A stretch of DNA of 64,000 bases from Nitrospirillum pindoramense (GTDB lineage: Bacteria; Pseudomonadota; Alphaproteobacteria; Azospirillales; Azospirillaceae), in NCBI RefSeq assembly GCF_007827955.1, contig NZ_VITR01000003.1:124001-188000 (forward strand), in the 5' to 3' direction. Under the pieces are notes generated by a model. The model searched no databases. It was not told the origin of the DNA and worked only from the letters and a program-made list of their open reading frames with translations. The translations under genes and the position numbers were made by a program. Positions 42,372 to 51,330 of the stretch are shown in pieces (positions within the stretch are counted from its first letter, which is position 1; the number at the start of each line of letters is the position of its first letter).

Positions 42372-44504
42372 TCAGATCCGCACGTCGACGCGGCCGAGCG
42401 AGGGGATGATGATGTTTTCGGACGCGGCATCCTCGGTGGTGGCCGTGTCGTCCATGGAGAATTGCTGGCCGCGTGATCCGCTGCGGCGTTCCTGCTGCTG
42501 CTGGGCCTCGCTATCGTCCTTCAGGTTGAAGGACAGGCTGTCGCTGTCGGTCTGCAGGCCGGCGTCCTGAAGGGCGTTCTTCAGGTCGTCGGAATTGCGC
42601 TGCAGCAGGTCCAGCGTCTTGGCGTTGTCCGCCGTCACGCTGGCGTGAACCTTGCCGTCCTTGTGGAAGTCCAGCTTCACATCGATGCTGCCCATGTCGT
42701 CCGGGGACAGCTGGATGGTGACGCTGTCCATGCCGTTGCTGGCGGCCTTCTGGAAGCCCATGGTCACCTGCTGCAATACCGGCGGGTATTGCGGCGGGCG
42801 CGCCGCCTGGCTGGTGCCCGCCATTTGCGCGGCGAAGCCGGTGGCGAAGGTGTGCTGGCCGTCGACCAGACCCATGAAGCCGCTGGCGTTCAGGGCCGCG
42901 TCGCTGGCCGAGGTGGATGTGCCGGTCGTTTCCGCGGCGGCGGGCAGCAGACCGTTCTCGGTCGTCACCAGCAGGCCATTGCTGGCCGTGTTGGTGCGGC
43001 CCGCCTGCTGCTGTTGCAGCAGCGTCTGCAGGGTGGCCTGGGCCGTCGCTGTGGCCGTTTGGGTGGCGGTGGCGGCGGTGCCGCCGCCGGCCACGGTGGC
43101 CAGGGCCGCCATGGGGGCCGCCGCCGGTGTCGCGGCATCGCCCATCTTGGTCAGGGGGGCCGCCGCGTGGGTATCGGCGTAGATCATGCCCTCACCGGAG
43201 GTGTTGGCCAGCAGGCCATTGCTGCCGTTGCCATCGGTGGCGCTGTCGGCCGTCTGCTGGCGGGTCTGGTCCGCCGTATCGGCCGCGCCGGCCTTCTGGT
43301 CGGTCGCGGTGGCGCTGACGCTGACACCCGGCAGCTTGACCGTATCGCCCTTGGCGTTGGCCTTGTTGGGCGTGCCGCCCTTCAGGCCCGAGCCAGAGAC
43401 ACCATCGGCCTTGCCCATCTTGGCGTCCACCGTGCCGGCGGCGACTGCGGCAGTCGTGGCGGCCAGCGCCGCGGCGTCGGTCTGGGCTTTCTGGGCCTGC
43501 GCCGTGGCGGCTGTCGGGGCCGGTGAGGTGGGGGCCGACGGGGTAGGGGCTGGCGTGGCGCCTGCGGTGGCGGCGCGGGCGCTGGCCACCGGGGTGCCTG
43601 CCGCCAACGCGGCGGCCTTCTGGTCAGCCACGGCGAGGGAGGTCGCGGCGCTGGCGGCCGCACTGCCCTTGGTGGGCGTGGTCGTCGCCTGGCCGGCCGA
43701 CAGGGCCGCGGCGGCCTGGGCGGCCAGCGTGGCGTCGGCGGCCGTGGGCTGCCCCACTGGCGTCATGCCGGCCAGGGCAGCGGTCCCAGCGCCTTCAGCC
43801 TGCGCCTGGGTGCCGGACAGGGCTTCGGTGGTGCCGCCTTGGGGTAGGGGCGTCTGGCCTGCGGCCGTCTGGGCCAGCGCGGCATCGGCGCCTTTGGCGG
43901 CGGTGAGGTCCGCGATCTTGGTGGCATCCTGCGCCGCTTGGCCGGTCGCCGAAGGGGTGGGCGCCGCAGGGGTGGGCGCCGGTGTCGGCAGAGGCTGTTG
44001 TTGCGCGCCCGCGGCCAAGGCGGCCAGCGTGGCATCGGTGGTCGTGCCGTCCGGGCTGGTGGCGGCGTCCTTGCCGTCCTCGGTCGTGACCGCGTCCGTC
44101 GTGGCGGTCGCTGCCGACCAGTGGGTTTGTGTCCAACCGGTGCCCGCCTGCAAGGCGGAGGGGCTATTGGCGGTGATACCCGTCATAAGCGCCGTCACGG
44201 CCGTCCCCGTCGTGGTTCCCGCCGGGGCGATGCCGTTCTTGCCGGTCGCGCCCGCCTTGCCGGTGGCGAAGGGCACGGTGGAGGGCGTGAAGGGCGAGGT
44301 CGCGCCCTGGCTCGTCCCCAGGAACGCGGTTCCCTGGCCGGCGGACTGGCTGCCGACATTGTCGGCTTCGACCATGCCGCTCAGCAATTGCGTGAACAAA
44401 TCCGTGGCGCCGTCACCGCCCGCCGCCGTTCCGCCGCCCAGGATGCCGGCCGCGGATGTCCCCTGGGTGGGGAACAGGCTCTGAACGGGCTGGAAACCGG
44501 TCAT
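42372..44504 (-). CDS. fliK: flagellar hook-length control protein FliK
   Basis: Exported ruler that fixes hook length and switches the export substrate. The 710-aa product has a long low-complexity Ala/Thr/Gly-rich body, typical of the disordered ruler. A conserved C-terminal FliK domain follows (VTIQLSPDDMGSIDVKLDF; VTADNAKTLDLLQRNSDDL; DSLSFNLKDD). The ATG at 44504 (MTGFQPVQSLFPTQG) is preferred. An ORF extension to 44609 would start upstream of the sigma-54 promoter at 44586-44603 and cannot be transcribed from it. The body is longer than E. coli FliK (375 aa), as in many alphaproteobacteria. Confidence 0.92.
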   Translation of the reverse strand: MTGFQPVQSLFPTQGTSAAGILGGGTAAGGDGATDLFTQLLSGMVEADNVGSQSAGQGTAFLGTSQGATSPFTPSTVPFATGKAGATGKNGIAPAGTTTGTAVTALMTGITANSPSALQAGTGWTQTHWSAATATTDAVTTEDGKDAATSPDGTTTDATLAALAAGAQQQPLPTPAPTPAAPTPSATGQAAQDATKIADLTAAKGADAALAQTAAGQTPLPQGGTTEALSGTQAQAEGAGTAALAGMTPVGQPTAADATLAAQAAAALSAGQATTTPTKGSAAASAATSLAVADQKAAALAAGTPVASARAATAGATPAPTPSAPTSPAPTAATAQAQKAQTDAAALAATTAAVAAGTVDAKMGKADGVSGSGLKGGTPNKANAKGDTVKLPGVSVSATATDQKAGAADTADQTRQQTADSATDGNGSNGLLANTSGEGMIYADTHAAAPLTKMGDAATPAAAPMAALATVAGGGTAATATQTATATAQATLQTLLQQQQAGRTNTASNGLLVTTENGLLPAAAETTGTSTSASDAALNASGFMGLVDGQHTFATGFAAQMAGTSQAARPPQYPPVLQQVTMGFQKAASNGMDSVTIQLSPDDMGSIDVKLDFHKDGKVHASVTADNAKTLDLLQRNSDDLKNALQDAGLQTDSDSLSFNLKDDSEAQQQQERRSGSRGQQFSMDDTATTEDAASENIIIPSLGRVDVRI

Positions 44505-44804
44505 GTGTCGCTTCCTTGGGCCTAGGCAGGTCCCCACCGGGGTGGGAGGGGACGGTGGCGGGCAAAAGTGCCCATCGCCCGAGGAAAGCAATCGACGTGC
44601 CAGGATCACGTGCCGGCAAAACCAAGGTTTCCGGCGGATGTTGGTCGAAGCGGCATGCGGTGCCGCGTGTCGGCCGGCGGTAGGGGAGGGAGCTTATTGC
44701 CGCAGGGGGCAGATTCTGCCGCCCCATCAGGCGGCTCAGGCGCCAAAGCCCGCCACCGGCTCACGGCCGGGGCGGGGGATGGGCTCAGCGGCGCGAGCGC
44801 GCGC
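44505..44804. other. promoter-bearing gap between flgN and fliK
   Basis: 300 bases holding the fliK-flgD sigma-54 promoter (44586-44603). The rest is GC-rich and includes short inverted repeats such as CCCCACCGGGGTGGGAGGGG at 44533-44552 in the fliK leader. No gene is supported. Confidence 0.5.
44586..44603 (-). promoter_or_regulatory. sigma-54 (-24/-12) promoter of fliK-flgD
   Basis: On the minus strand the site reads CTGGCACGTCGATTGCTT, a full match to the TGGCACG-N4-TTGCT consensus, with GG and GC 10 bases apart. Transcription would begin near 44575, about 70 bases before the fliK ATG. Sigma-54 control of late flagellar genes (with FlbD/FliX) is established in alphaproteobacteria. Confidence 0.88.
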
Positions 44805-45302
44805 TCACAGGCACTGGTTCACGGCAAGGGGCGGAATGCCGGCGCGGCGATAGCCCGCCGGCCGGGCGGCGCCATGCCTGGCGACGTAGCCCTGTTCCTG
44901 GTTGCGCTGCTTGTTGATGGTGTTGACCATGATGTTGACCACCGACTGCGCCACGGCGGCGGCGGCCCGCAATGCGGTGGCGTTTTCCATGGACTCGCGG
45001 TGGAACACCTCGGCCAGGTCTTTCATCCGCGCCTTCAGTTCCGGATCCAAGGTGCGCAGTCCCGCCATATCCAGGCTCATGATGCGCACCGCGTCCTCAT
45101 AGCCCTTGGTCAGCAGGTGCTTGCGTTCCACCAGGGCCAACATGGCCTTGATGTCGCGCTTCTTCAGCAGCGCCGTTTCTTCCTGGTAGAGGGCCATCAG
45201 CCGTTCCATGGCGGAGATCAGCGACTGGGCGCGCGCCTCCGCCGCGCCGGGGCTGGCCGGGGACGGGTTCAGGGGTGGGAAGACGATGTCGGTGGGGGTC
45301 AT
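44805..45302 (-). CDS. flgN: FlgN-family flagellar export chaperone
   Basis: 165-aa cytosolic helical protein resembling FlgN, which escorts hook-junction proteins FlgK/FlgL to the export gate. The core (LISAMERLMALYQEETALLK; KHLLTKGYEDAVRIMSLDMA) is a long alpha-helical hairpin of that family. The C-terminus (ARHGAARPAGYRRAG) is basic. It overlaps flgJ by 4 nt at its start and is the last gene of flgI-flgJ-flgN. The family call rests on pattern and context, because FlgN proteins diverge widely. Confidence 0.75.
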   Translation of the reverse strand: MTPTDIVFPPLNPSPASPGAAEARAQSLISAMERLMALYQEETALLKKRDIKAMLALVERKHLLTKGYEDAVRIMSLDMAGLRTLDPELKARMKDLAEVFHRESMENATALRAAAAVAQSVVNIMVNTINKQRNQEQGYVARHGAARPAGYRRAGIPPLAVNQCL

Positions 45303-45772
45303 GGCGTGTCATCCGATGCGGTGCCGGTGGCGGCCGGGGCGTCCGTCGCGGTGTCCAGCGGCATATGCTGGGCCAGGCTCGCCTGCGCCTGGGCGTAGGC
45401 GTTGCGCGGCCGGCGCAACGGGTCGGTGGCGCCTGCCTTTTCCTGCATCCGCACCATCTCCTTCTTGATCTCGTCGGCGATGCCAAGGCCACCCCCCTTG
45501 GTGATGGCCTTGGCCTGTTCCTCGATCATCATGCCGCGGAACATTTCCTCGGCGTGGCCGCCGCCGAAATTGGGATCGACCTCCACGCCTTCCCACATGT
45601 GCTGCAACATCTGGCTGATGAAGACGGATTCGAATTCCTTGGCCGCCTTCTCGACGGCCGCGTCGTCCTTGGTTCCATCGCCGGGGCCGCCTTGTGGCCT
45701 GGGCGTGCCCTTCGCGTCCATCAGGGCCTTGGCGTCGTAGCCGGGCGGCGACAGCCTCATCTCGTCGCTCAT
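45299..45772 (-). CDS. flgJ: rod-binding protein FlgJ (N-terminal domain only)
   Basis: 157-aa rod-capping protein containing only the rod-binding domain (KAAKEFESVFISQMLQHMWE; FGGGHAEEMFRGMMIEEQAK; LGIADEIKKEM). The muramidase domain found in enteric FlgJ is missing, as is usual in alphaproteobacteria, where a separate lytic enzyme opens the wall. The ATG at 45772 overlaps the flgI stop by one base (TGATG) and has an AAGG site upstream. Its tail is rich in Ala/Thr/Asp. Confidence 0.92.
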   Translation of the reverse strand: MSDEMRLSPPGYDAKALMDAKGTPRPQGGPGDGTKDDAAVEKAAKEFESVFISQMLQHMWEGVEVDPNFGGGHAEEMFRGMMIEEQAKAITKGGGLGIADEIKKEMVRMQEKAGATDPLRRPRNAYAQAQASLAQHMPLDTATDAPAATGTASDDTP

Positions 45773-46935
45773 CACATCACCTTCAGTTCGGCCTGCAGGG
45801 CGCCGGCGGCCTTGATCGATTGCAGGATGGAGATCATGTCGCGGGGGCTCACACCCAGGGCGTTCAGGCTTTGCACCAGGTCCTGCAGGGACACGCCTGA
45901 GGGCAGGATGGCCAGCTTCTTGCCCTGTCCGTCGTCCACCTGGATGTTGGTGCGGGGAACGGTGGCGGTGGTGCCGTTGCTCAAGGGGCCGGGCTGGGAA
46001 ACCTGCGGGGTCTCGGTGATCTTGATGGTCAGGTTGCCCTGGGCGATGGCGACCGTGTTGATGCGCACGTTCTCACCCATCACGATCACGCCCGACGCCT
46101 CGTCGATGACCACGGTGGCCGGGTTGTCGGGGGCGACCCGCAACTGCTCGATATCGCGCATGAAGCCGACCAGGTCGGCCTTGCGGCCAGCCGGCACGTT
46201 GACCGTCACGTTGGACGGGTCCATGGCCAGGGCGGTGCCGGTGCCGATGGCGGCGTTGATGGCGTCGGCGACGCGCTTGGCCGTGGTGAAATCGGGGTTG
46301 TGCAGGGCCAGGTGCAGGGCCTGCATGTCGGACATCCGGAAGTCGACTGTGCGTTCCACCAGCGCGCCGGCTGCGATACGGCCGGCGGTGGGGACGCCGC
46401 GCGTGACGCTGGCGGCCGCCCCCTGGGCCGTAAAGCCGGAAATGGCCACAGGGCCCTGGGCCACGGCGTAGACGTCGCCGTCAGGCGCCAGCAGGGGCGT
46501 GCCCACCAGGATGCCGCCTTGCAGGCTCTTGGCGTCGCCCAGCGTGCCCACCTGCACATCGATGCGGGTACCCTGCGCCGCGAAGGGGGGCAGGGTGGCG
46601 GTCACCATCACCGCCGCCACGTTCTTGGTGGTCAGCGTCGTACCGCGGATGTTGACGCCCAGGCGCTCCAGCATGCCGTACAGGCTCTGCTGCGTGAAGG
46701 GCGCGTTGTTGATGGTGTCGCCCGTGCCGTTCAGGCCGACGACCAAGCCATACCCCACCAACACGTTGTCGCGCACGCCCTCCACATCCACGATGTCCTT
46801 CAGGCGCGACTGCGCCTGGGCGGGCTGGGCGGCGCCCAGGGCCAGAAGCAGGACGGCGGCCATCGCGGCGGCGGCGCGCTTGAGGCCAAGGCCCCAGGCG
46901 GTGGCGGCGGGACGGGTGGGGGCGGTGGTGGACAC
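45772..46935 (-). CDS. flgI: flagellar P-ring protein FlgI
   Basis: Periplasmic P-ring subunit around the flagellar rod. It has a signal peptide (AAVLLLALGAAQPAQAQ) and a mature start SRLKDIVDVEGVRDNVLVGY, which is diagnostic. Later blocks (GLVVGLNGTGDTINNAPFT; VMVTATLPPFAAQGTRIDV) also match. I chose the GTG at 46935 (387 aa) over an in-frame TTG at 46965, because the sigma-54 promoter at 46972-46989 would start RNA near 46962. The TTG would then lie upstream of the transcript. AGGGAG lies 10 nt before the GTG. First gene of flgI-flgJ-flgN. Confidence 0.94.
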   Translation of the reverse strand: MSTTAPTRPAATAWGLGLKRAAAAMAAVLLLALGAAQPAQAQSRLKDIVDVEGVRDNVLVGYGLVVGLNGTGDTINNAPFTQQSLYGMLERLGVNIRGTTLTTKNVAAVMVTATLPPFAAQGTRIDVQVGTLGDAKSLQGGILVGTPLLAPDGDVYAVAQGPVAISGFTAQGAAASVTRGVPTAGRIAAGALVERTVDFRMSDMQALHLALHNPDFTTAKRVADAINAAIGTGTALAMDPSNVTVNVPAGRKADLVGFMRDIEQLRVAPDNPATVVIDEASGVIVMGENVRINTVAIAQGNLTIKITETPQVSQPGPLSNGTTATVPRTNIQVDDGQGKKLAILPSGVSLQDLVQSLNALGVSPRDMISILQSIKAAGALQAELKVM

Positions 46936-47268
46936 GGGCGGGATACTCCCTGAAACAGATGCCAATCCCTTAAGCGAACTTCATGCCAACTTCAGCATGC
47001 GCCCAAATCCGGCGGATTCCCAGGCGCGGCGCGGGGAATGCGGCGCGGTTGCGGGGGGCGATGGCGTGGGGGGCGGCCGCAGGCGGCGGTTTATCCCCGG
47101 CAAAATTTGCCCTATGCGGCTCTTCCCCACGGGTGGTAACAATAAGACAGGCCGCAGGCCCGCCAAACCGGCGGAATTGCCCCTTTTCCCGGTCCTTAAA
47201 CCTGGGCTGGCGGGGGCATCGGTCCGGATGCGCCGGGCGGCCGGCCCTGATTGCGGTGGCGGCACGAC
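46936..47268. other. divergent promoter region between flgI and fliX
   Basis: 333 bases with the flgI sigma-54 promoter at 46972-46989. The fliX side has no sigma-54 match. It includes an AT-rich patch TTTATCCCCGGCAAAATTTG (47090-47109), but no CtrA-type TTAA-N7-TTAA pair that I could find. No gene is supported in this gap. Confidence 0.5.
46972..46989 (-). promoter_or_regulatory. sigma-54 (-24/-12) promoter of flgI-flgJ-flgN
   Basis: Minus-strand sequence TTGGCATGAAGTTCGCTT. The GG and GC dinucleotides are 10 bases apart as required, and the -24 half (TTGGCATG) is strong while the -12 half (TTCGCT) is one base off. Predicted start is near 46962, 27 bases before the flgI GTG. Confidence 0.72.
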
Positions 47269-47691
47269 ATGAAGATCGAAGGTCCTGGTTCCTCCCTCCC
47301 CACCAGCCAGACGCGCAAAACGCAACGGGCTGGCGGCGACAGCTTCCGCACCCATGTATCGGAAAGCGATGGTGATGAGGGCGCCAAGTCGGTGACCGGC
47401 GCCCAGACCGCCATGGCCATCACCCCCCTGCTGGCCTTGCAGGAGGTGGACGACGCCCTGAACGCCAAGCGCAAGGCGCGCCAGCGGGCGGAGACGCTGT
47501 TGGACAAGCTGGAGGAACTGCGCCTGGGCCTGCTGGCGGGTACCTTCCCGCGTGAACGGCTGCAGGAGCTGGTGCGCATGGTGCAGAGCCGGCGCGACAC
47601 CGTTTCCGACCCGCGCCTGCAAGAGGTGCTGGACGAGATCGACCTGCGGGCCCAGGTGGAACTGGCCAAGTTCGAATCGGCGCAACGCTGA
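47269..47691 (+). CDS. fliX: flagellar assembly regulator FliX
   Basis: 140-aa regulator that in Caulobacter couples early basal-body assembly to FlbD, the sigma-54 activator of later flagellar genes. The conserved start MKIEGPGSS and the C-terminal helical part (ALLALQEVDDALNAKRKARQ; LLDKLEELRLGLLAGTFPRE) match FliX. It is divergent from flgI, the usual alphaproteobacterial arrangement. With three sigma-54 promoters on nearby operons, it supports a FliX/FlbD-type flagellar hierarchy here, although flbD lies outside the window. Confidence 0.93.
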   Translation: MKIEGPGSSLPTSQTRKTQRAGGDSFRTHVSESDGDEGAKSVTGAQTAMAITPLLALQEVDDALNAKRKARQRAETLLDKLEELRLGLLAGTFPRERLQELVRMVQSRRDTVSDPRLQEVLDEIDLRAQVELAKFESAQR

Positions 47692-47889
47692 GGGCCGTTG
47701 TGCCGCTTCGCCGGGGCGCCGGCCGGCCGGCGCATCCCCCGGGGCCCGGCCTTGGGCCAACAGCCCTATTCTTATATGCTTAATACCGGTAATCCAAATG
47801 GCTGGCCGCGCTCCCGCTTTGGGGGGCGCGGTGACAATCGTCATTGCTATCAATAGCTTAAACCTGGCCTTGTGAGGCTGCGGTCAGTA

Positions 47890-47918
47890 TTGCGGGTTGC
47901 GTGCGCTCTCCCTATACT
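47890..47918 (+). promoter_or_regulatory. sigma-70 promoter of dksA
   Basis: TTGCGG (47890-47895) and TATACT (47913-47918) have the ideal 17-bp spacing. RNA would start near 47925, about 33 bases before the dksA ATG at 47958. No other strong feature is seen in 47692-47957. Confidence 0.7.
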
Positions 47919-47957
47919 CCGCGCCGTCTCGATCACACTGGATTCGGACCAAAACAT

Positions 47958-48377
47958 ATGTCGTCTCCGATACTTCCCCCGGATTACCACCCGTCCGAGG
48001 ATGAGCCGTACATGAGCCCCGTGATGACGGAGTATTTCCGTCAGAAGCTGCTGCAATGGCGCGCGGAGCTTTTGAAAGAGTCCACTGAAACCCTGGTCAG
48101 CTTGCAGGATGGCGGGATCCAGGAACCGGATATCGCCGACCGCGCCTCCGCCGAGACCGACCGCTCGCTGGAACTGCGCACCCGTGACCGGGAGCGCAAG
48201 CTGATCAGCAAGATCGACGAGGCCATCGAGCGAATCGAACTGGGCGAGTACGGTTATTGCGAGGAGACGGGGGAGCCCATCGGCGTCCGCCGGCTGGAGG
48301 CCCGCCCCATCGCCACCCTGTCGGTGGAAGCGCAGGAACGGCACGAGCGGATGGAGCGCACGCAGCGCGACGACTGA
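47958..48377 (+). CDS. dksA: RNA polymerase-binding transcription factor DksA
   Basis: 139-aa secondary-channel regulator that works with ppGpp in the stringent response. The coiled-coil tip motif DIADRASAETD (Asp58, Asp61 and Ala63) is intact. The C-terminal region, where E. coli has a four-cysteine zinc site, has a single cysteine (Cys101 in GYCEETGEPIGVRRLEARP). Such loss occurs in DksA proteins of many alphaproteobacteria and can relieve the need for zinc. The ATG at 47958 gives the family's normal N-terminus. It is convergent with the AraC-type gene. Confidence 0.94.
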   Translation: MSSPILPPDYHPSEDEPYMSPVMTEYFRQKLLQWRAELLKESTETLVSLQDGGIQEPDIADRASAETDRSLELRTRDRERKLISKIDEAIERIELGEYGYCEETGEPIGVRRLEARPIATLSVEAQERHERMERTQRDD

Positions 48378-48384
48378 GGTGCTT

Positions 48385-48408
48385 GGCGGCGGTCTTCGAA
48401 CCGCCGCC
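48385..48408. terminator. hairpin between convergent dksA and AraC-family genes
   Basis: GGCGGCGGT (48385-48393) pairs perfectly with ACCGCCGCC (48400-48408), loop CTTCGA. It lies 8 bases past the dksA stop and 7 before the end of the AraC-type gene, so it could serve both, though no T-run follows on either strand. Confidence 0.5.
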
Positions 48409-48414
48409 CCAGCT

Positions 48415-49452
48415 TTAGGCACGATGCCTGCGCAGAACAGCCGACGGGGACTCGCCGAAAGCGGCCAGGAAGTCCTTGCTGAAATGGCTTAAGTCGGCGT
48501 AGCCGCAGGACAGCGCGATCTCGGTCACGGTAAGGGCGGCGGTGCCGCTTTCAGCCAGGCGCCGCGCCCGTTGCAGCCGTATCCGCTTCAGAAACTCCAT
48601 GGGCGAATAGCCGCGGTGTTGGGCGAAGGCCCGGAAGACGCTGCGCGCGCTGGCCCCTGTCGCCGCGACGATGTCCTCTATCGTCAGCGGTTCCTCGGCG
48701 TGGGCCGCGATGAACTCCTCGGCACGGCGGACCTGCCAAGGGGCGATGCCCTGGGCGGGACCTTCGAGACGGTGACGGTGGTTGTGCCGCCCCGTGACCA
48801 GCAGGGCTGTCACCAGCGCCTGTTCCAACTCTTTCAGAACCAGTTGGCCGGCTGGCCCTGACAGGTGGTCGGCCGCATTGGCCAGGGTGACCAGGATCCC
48901 TTTCAGCGTCTGCCCCTCGGGGGATTGGAGATCCAGGGGGGCGTCGAACCGCAGCGGCCCGGTGATCGCTTCACCGGCCAGCGAGGCAAGTTTGCGCGTC
49001 AAGGTGACGACGGGCACCCGCCAGGCGAATTGCTGGAAGTCCTGGTGGAAGTCAATCGTCGCATCGGCGGAGGAGATGCACGCCATGGCCGGGGCCAAGG
49101 CGACGTCCGCGTTGGCCGTCCTCGTCACGCCATTTCCCGCCCACGGTACTTGTAGGCGCAGGTAGGCCCCCTCGGAAAAACGCAGGGTGACGGGAAAATC
49201 ATAAGCGCAGAACCAAAGGTCACTTTCGGCTAGAGGGCAGTGGTTTGCCCGCATGTCGCAGGCCGGTGCGCCGATGGGTGCCCTCAAGGCGGTCGCTGCC
49301 AAGCGCCCTTCGGCGAAAGCGATGGCTTCGTCCACCGTCGAGGTCTTGAACGAGAGATGATGGGCCAGCGGCAGGCTTGCGCCGCCTTTGCTTATCCGTT
49401 CTGTGATCAAGGGCGTGGCATCCTCGTGTTCGGTTAACCAACCCGCACACAA
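48415..49452 (-). CDS. AraC-family transcriptional regulator with AraC-binding-like N-terminal domain
   Basis: Up to 345-aa DNA-binding regulator. The N-terminal ~200 residues resemble the 'AraC-binding-like' domain, which may sense a small molecule (ALAPAMACISSADATIDFHQ; QQFAWRVPVVTLTRKLASLA). The C-terminal AraC/XylS domain has two helix-turn-helix motifs (LTIEDIVAATGASARSVFRA; LTVTEIALSCGYADLSHFSK). The start is uncertain: TTG at 49452 gives the longest form, and another TTG at 49410 (after GAGGA) would give a more typical 331 aa. No target operon is adjacent. It sits between flagellar genes. Confidence 0.87.
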   Translation of the reverse strand: MCAGWLTEHEDATPLITERISKGGASLPLAHHLSFKTSTVDEAIAFAEGRLAATALRAPIGAPACDMRANHCPLAESDLWFCAYDFPVTLRFSEGAYLRLQVPWAGNGVTRTANADVALAPAMACISSADATIDFHQDFQQFAWRVPVVTLTRKLASLAGEAITGPLRFDAPLDLQSPEGQTLKGILVTLANAADHLSGPAGQLVLKELEQALVTALLVTGRHNHRHRLEGPAQGIAPWQVRRAEEFIAAHAEEPLTIEDIVAATGASARSVFRAFAQHRGYSPMEFLKRIRLQRARRLAESGTAALTVTEIALSCGYADLSHFSKDFLAAFGESPSAVLRRHRA

Positions 49453-49825
49453 TCCACGTAACGCTTATCACGCCCAAGTCGCTGTGACCACAGCGCGGGA
49501 AAAACCTAGCCGATTGAACTGCCTATTTGGCATTTTTTGCCAAGACCTGGCGCTGCTGGCCAAGAGAGTGGCTTGTTAATTGTTTTATAATGAAGGTTTA
49601 TAATTTTTAATATAGATCCTCTATTAATAATATTTTATCAATAACGTAAAAGCCTATTCTTTTGATTACATACTTAATTATAGTGATCCATCTTTATCTT
49701 TAAACATGGCATTAACCCCTCTATGAGAGGGTCATCTGGCGCGACCAATCGCCATTGGAATTTGTCAATGCGACATAATGGCCCAGAAGAGATTGGTCAC
49801 AAAACAATTCCTAGGAGGCTTCCTC
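49453..49825. other. AT-rich intergenic region
   Basis: 373 bases with no gene. The stretch 49575-49720 is strikingly AT-rich compared with the GC-rich surroundings. A hairpin TTGGCA-TTTTT-TGCCAA lies at 49527-49543, and a 6-bp stem CCCTCT-ATG-AGAGGG is at about 49718-49732. It should contain the promoter of the double-PAS chemoreceptor, but no single -35/-10 pair stands out among many AT-rich choices. Confidence 0.6.
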
Positions 49826-51301
49826 ATGTTTGGAACGCGTCGCAATCTTGAACTGGCGGGCAAACTCGCCGCTTTGGACAAGTCCCAGGCCATTATCGAA
49901 TTCGCCCTCGACGGCACCATCCTGGCGGCGAACGCCAACTTCCTGAAGGCCATGGGCTATACATGGGGGGAGATCCAGGGCCGCCATCACAGCATGTTCG
50001 TCGAGCCGCAGGTCAAGGAGAGCGCCGACTACGCCCGCTTCTGGGAAGCGTTGCGGCGGGGTGAATTCCAGGCGGCACAGTTCAAGCGGATCGGTAAGGG
50101 TGGGAAGGAGGTCTGGATCGAGGCCTCTTACAACCCGATCTGCGACCCGAGTGGCCGTCCGTTCAAGGTGGTCAAATTCGCCACGGACGTGACCGCGCAG
50201 AAGATGGAATACGTCGACATGCGGGGCCAGGTGGAGGCGATCAACAGGGCGCAGGCCGTTATCGAGTTCTCGATGGACGGCACCATCCTGACGGCCAACA
50301 GCAACTTCCTGGGTGCGGTTGGCTACACCTTGGACGAGATCAAGGGCCGCCATCACAGCATGTTCGTGGAGCCCGCGATGCGGGAGAGCGCCGAGTATCA
50401 GGCGTTCTGGCGGGGCCTGCGGCGCGGGGAATATTGTGCGGCGCAGTTCAAGCGCATCGGCAAAGGGGGCAAGGAAATCTGGATCGAGGCGTCCTACAAC
50501 CCGATTTTCGACCTGAACGGCACGGCGTTCAAGGTGGTGAAGTACGCCACGGACATCACGGCCCAGGTCCAGATGATGGTCGACCTCAAGGTGTTGATCG
50601 ATCGGAACTTCGGTGAAATCGATCAAGCCGTGGCGCAATCCAGCCGCCAATCCGAGGATGCCGCCCACGCCGCCGGCGAAACATCGGGCGCTGTCCAGAT
50701 GATGGCGTCCAGTGCCGAGGAGTTGGCCGCATCCATTCGTGAGATCGCGCAGAGCATGGCCCAGTCCCGGTCGGCGACGGACAGCACGGCCGAACTGGCC
50801 CAGCGCGCGGACGCCGCCACCCAGCGCCTGGCCGAGGTGGCCAAGTCCATGGAGGGGGTCGTCGACGTGATCCGGTCCATCGCGGGGCAGATCAATCTGT
50901 TGGCCCTGAACGCCACCATCGAGGCCGCGCGTGCCGGTGATGCGGGCAGGGGCTTCGCCGTGGTCGCCACGGAGGTGAAGAATTTGGCCAACCAATCGGC
51001 CAGCGCCACCCAGAAAATCTCGGACGAGATCGGGGGTATGCAGGCAGTCTCCGACGATGTGGTCACCTCGTTGGAAGCCATCCGGCAGTCCATCAGCGCG
51101 GTTCGCGAATTCGTGGCCTCAACCGCCAGCGCGGTGGAGGAGCAGAGCGCGGTGACCCGGGACATGTCGTCGAATATGCAGAAGACCGCCGGTGCCGTTG
51201 AAACAGTGACTCGCAGCCTTTCCAGTATATCGGCCGCCAACCAGCAGGTGGGCCAGGCGGTGTCCCGGACGAAGGAGGCCGCCAGGATTTTGGCCCGCTG
51301 A
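49826..51301 (+). CDS. soluble chemoreceptor with two tandem PAS domains
   Basis: 491-aa methyl-accepting protein without membrane segments, built PAS-PAS-MCP. PAS1 spans about residues 20-120 and PAS2 about 140-245. The two share long identical blocks ([23 protein letters not shown]), indicating duplication. The signalling domain has the hairpin tip [20 protein letters not shown]. The layout resembles cytosolic Aer/BdlA-type receptors for redox, oxygen or biofilm dispersal; PAS cofactor is unknown. The ATG at 49826 has a perfect AGGAGG (49813-49818) 7 nt upstream, which rules out the longer in-frame form from 49778. It ends at a strong terminator. Confidence 0.93.
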   Translation: MFGTRRNLELAGKLAALDKSQAIIEFALDGTILAANANFLKAMGYTWGEIQGRHHSMFVEPQVKESADYARFWEALRRGEFQAAQFKRIGKGGKEVWIEASYNPICDPSGRPFKVVKFATDVTAQKMEYVDMRGQVEAINRAQAVIEFSMDGTILTANSNFLGAVGYTLDEIKGRHHSMFVEPAMRESAEYQAFWRGLRRGEYCAAQFKRIGKGGKEIWIEASYNPIFDLNGTAFKVVKYATDITAQVQMMVDLKVLIDRNFGEIDQAVAQSSRQSEDAAHAAGETSGAVQMMASSAEELAASIREIAQSMAQSRSATDSTAELAQRADAATQRLAEVAKSMEGVVDVIRSIAGQINLLALNATIEAARAGDAGRGFAVVATEVKNLANQSASATQKISDEIGGMQAVSDDVVTSLEAIRQSISAVREFVASTASAVEEQSAVTRDMSSNMQKTAGAVETVTRSLSSISAANQQVGQAVSRTKEAARILAR

Positions 51302-51330
51302 GCCCAACCTTTATCCTACCCTCATAAAAG

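Noticed and set aside
42372-44504. Ala/Thr-rich repetitive region in fliK as a mobile or CRISPR-like repeat
   Set aside because: Coding, in frame, irregular and typical of the disordered FliK ruler region; no spacer-repeat periodicity.
46936-46965. TTG start at 46965 for flgI
   Set aside because: It lies upstream of the predicted sigma-54 transcription start (~46962); the GTG at 46935 has a ribosome-binding site.
49527-49543. TTGGCATTTTTTGCCAA taken as a sigma-54 promoter for the double-PAS receptor
   Set aside because: GG and GC are 8 bases apart, not 10. It is better described as a hairpin.
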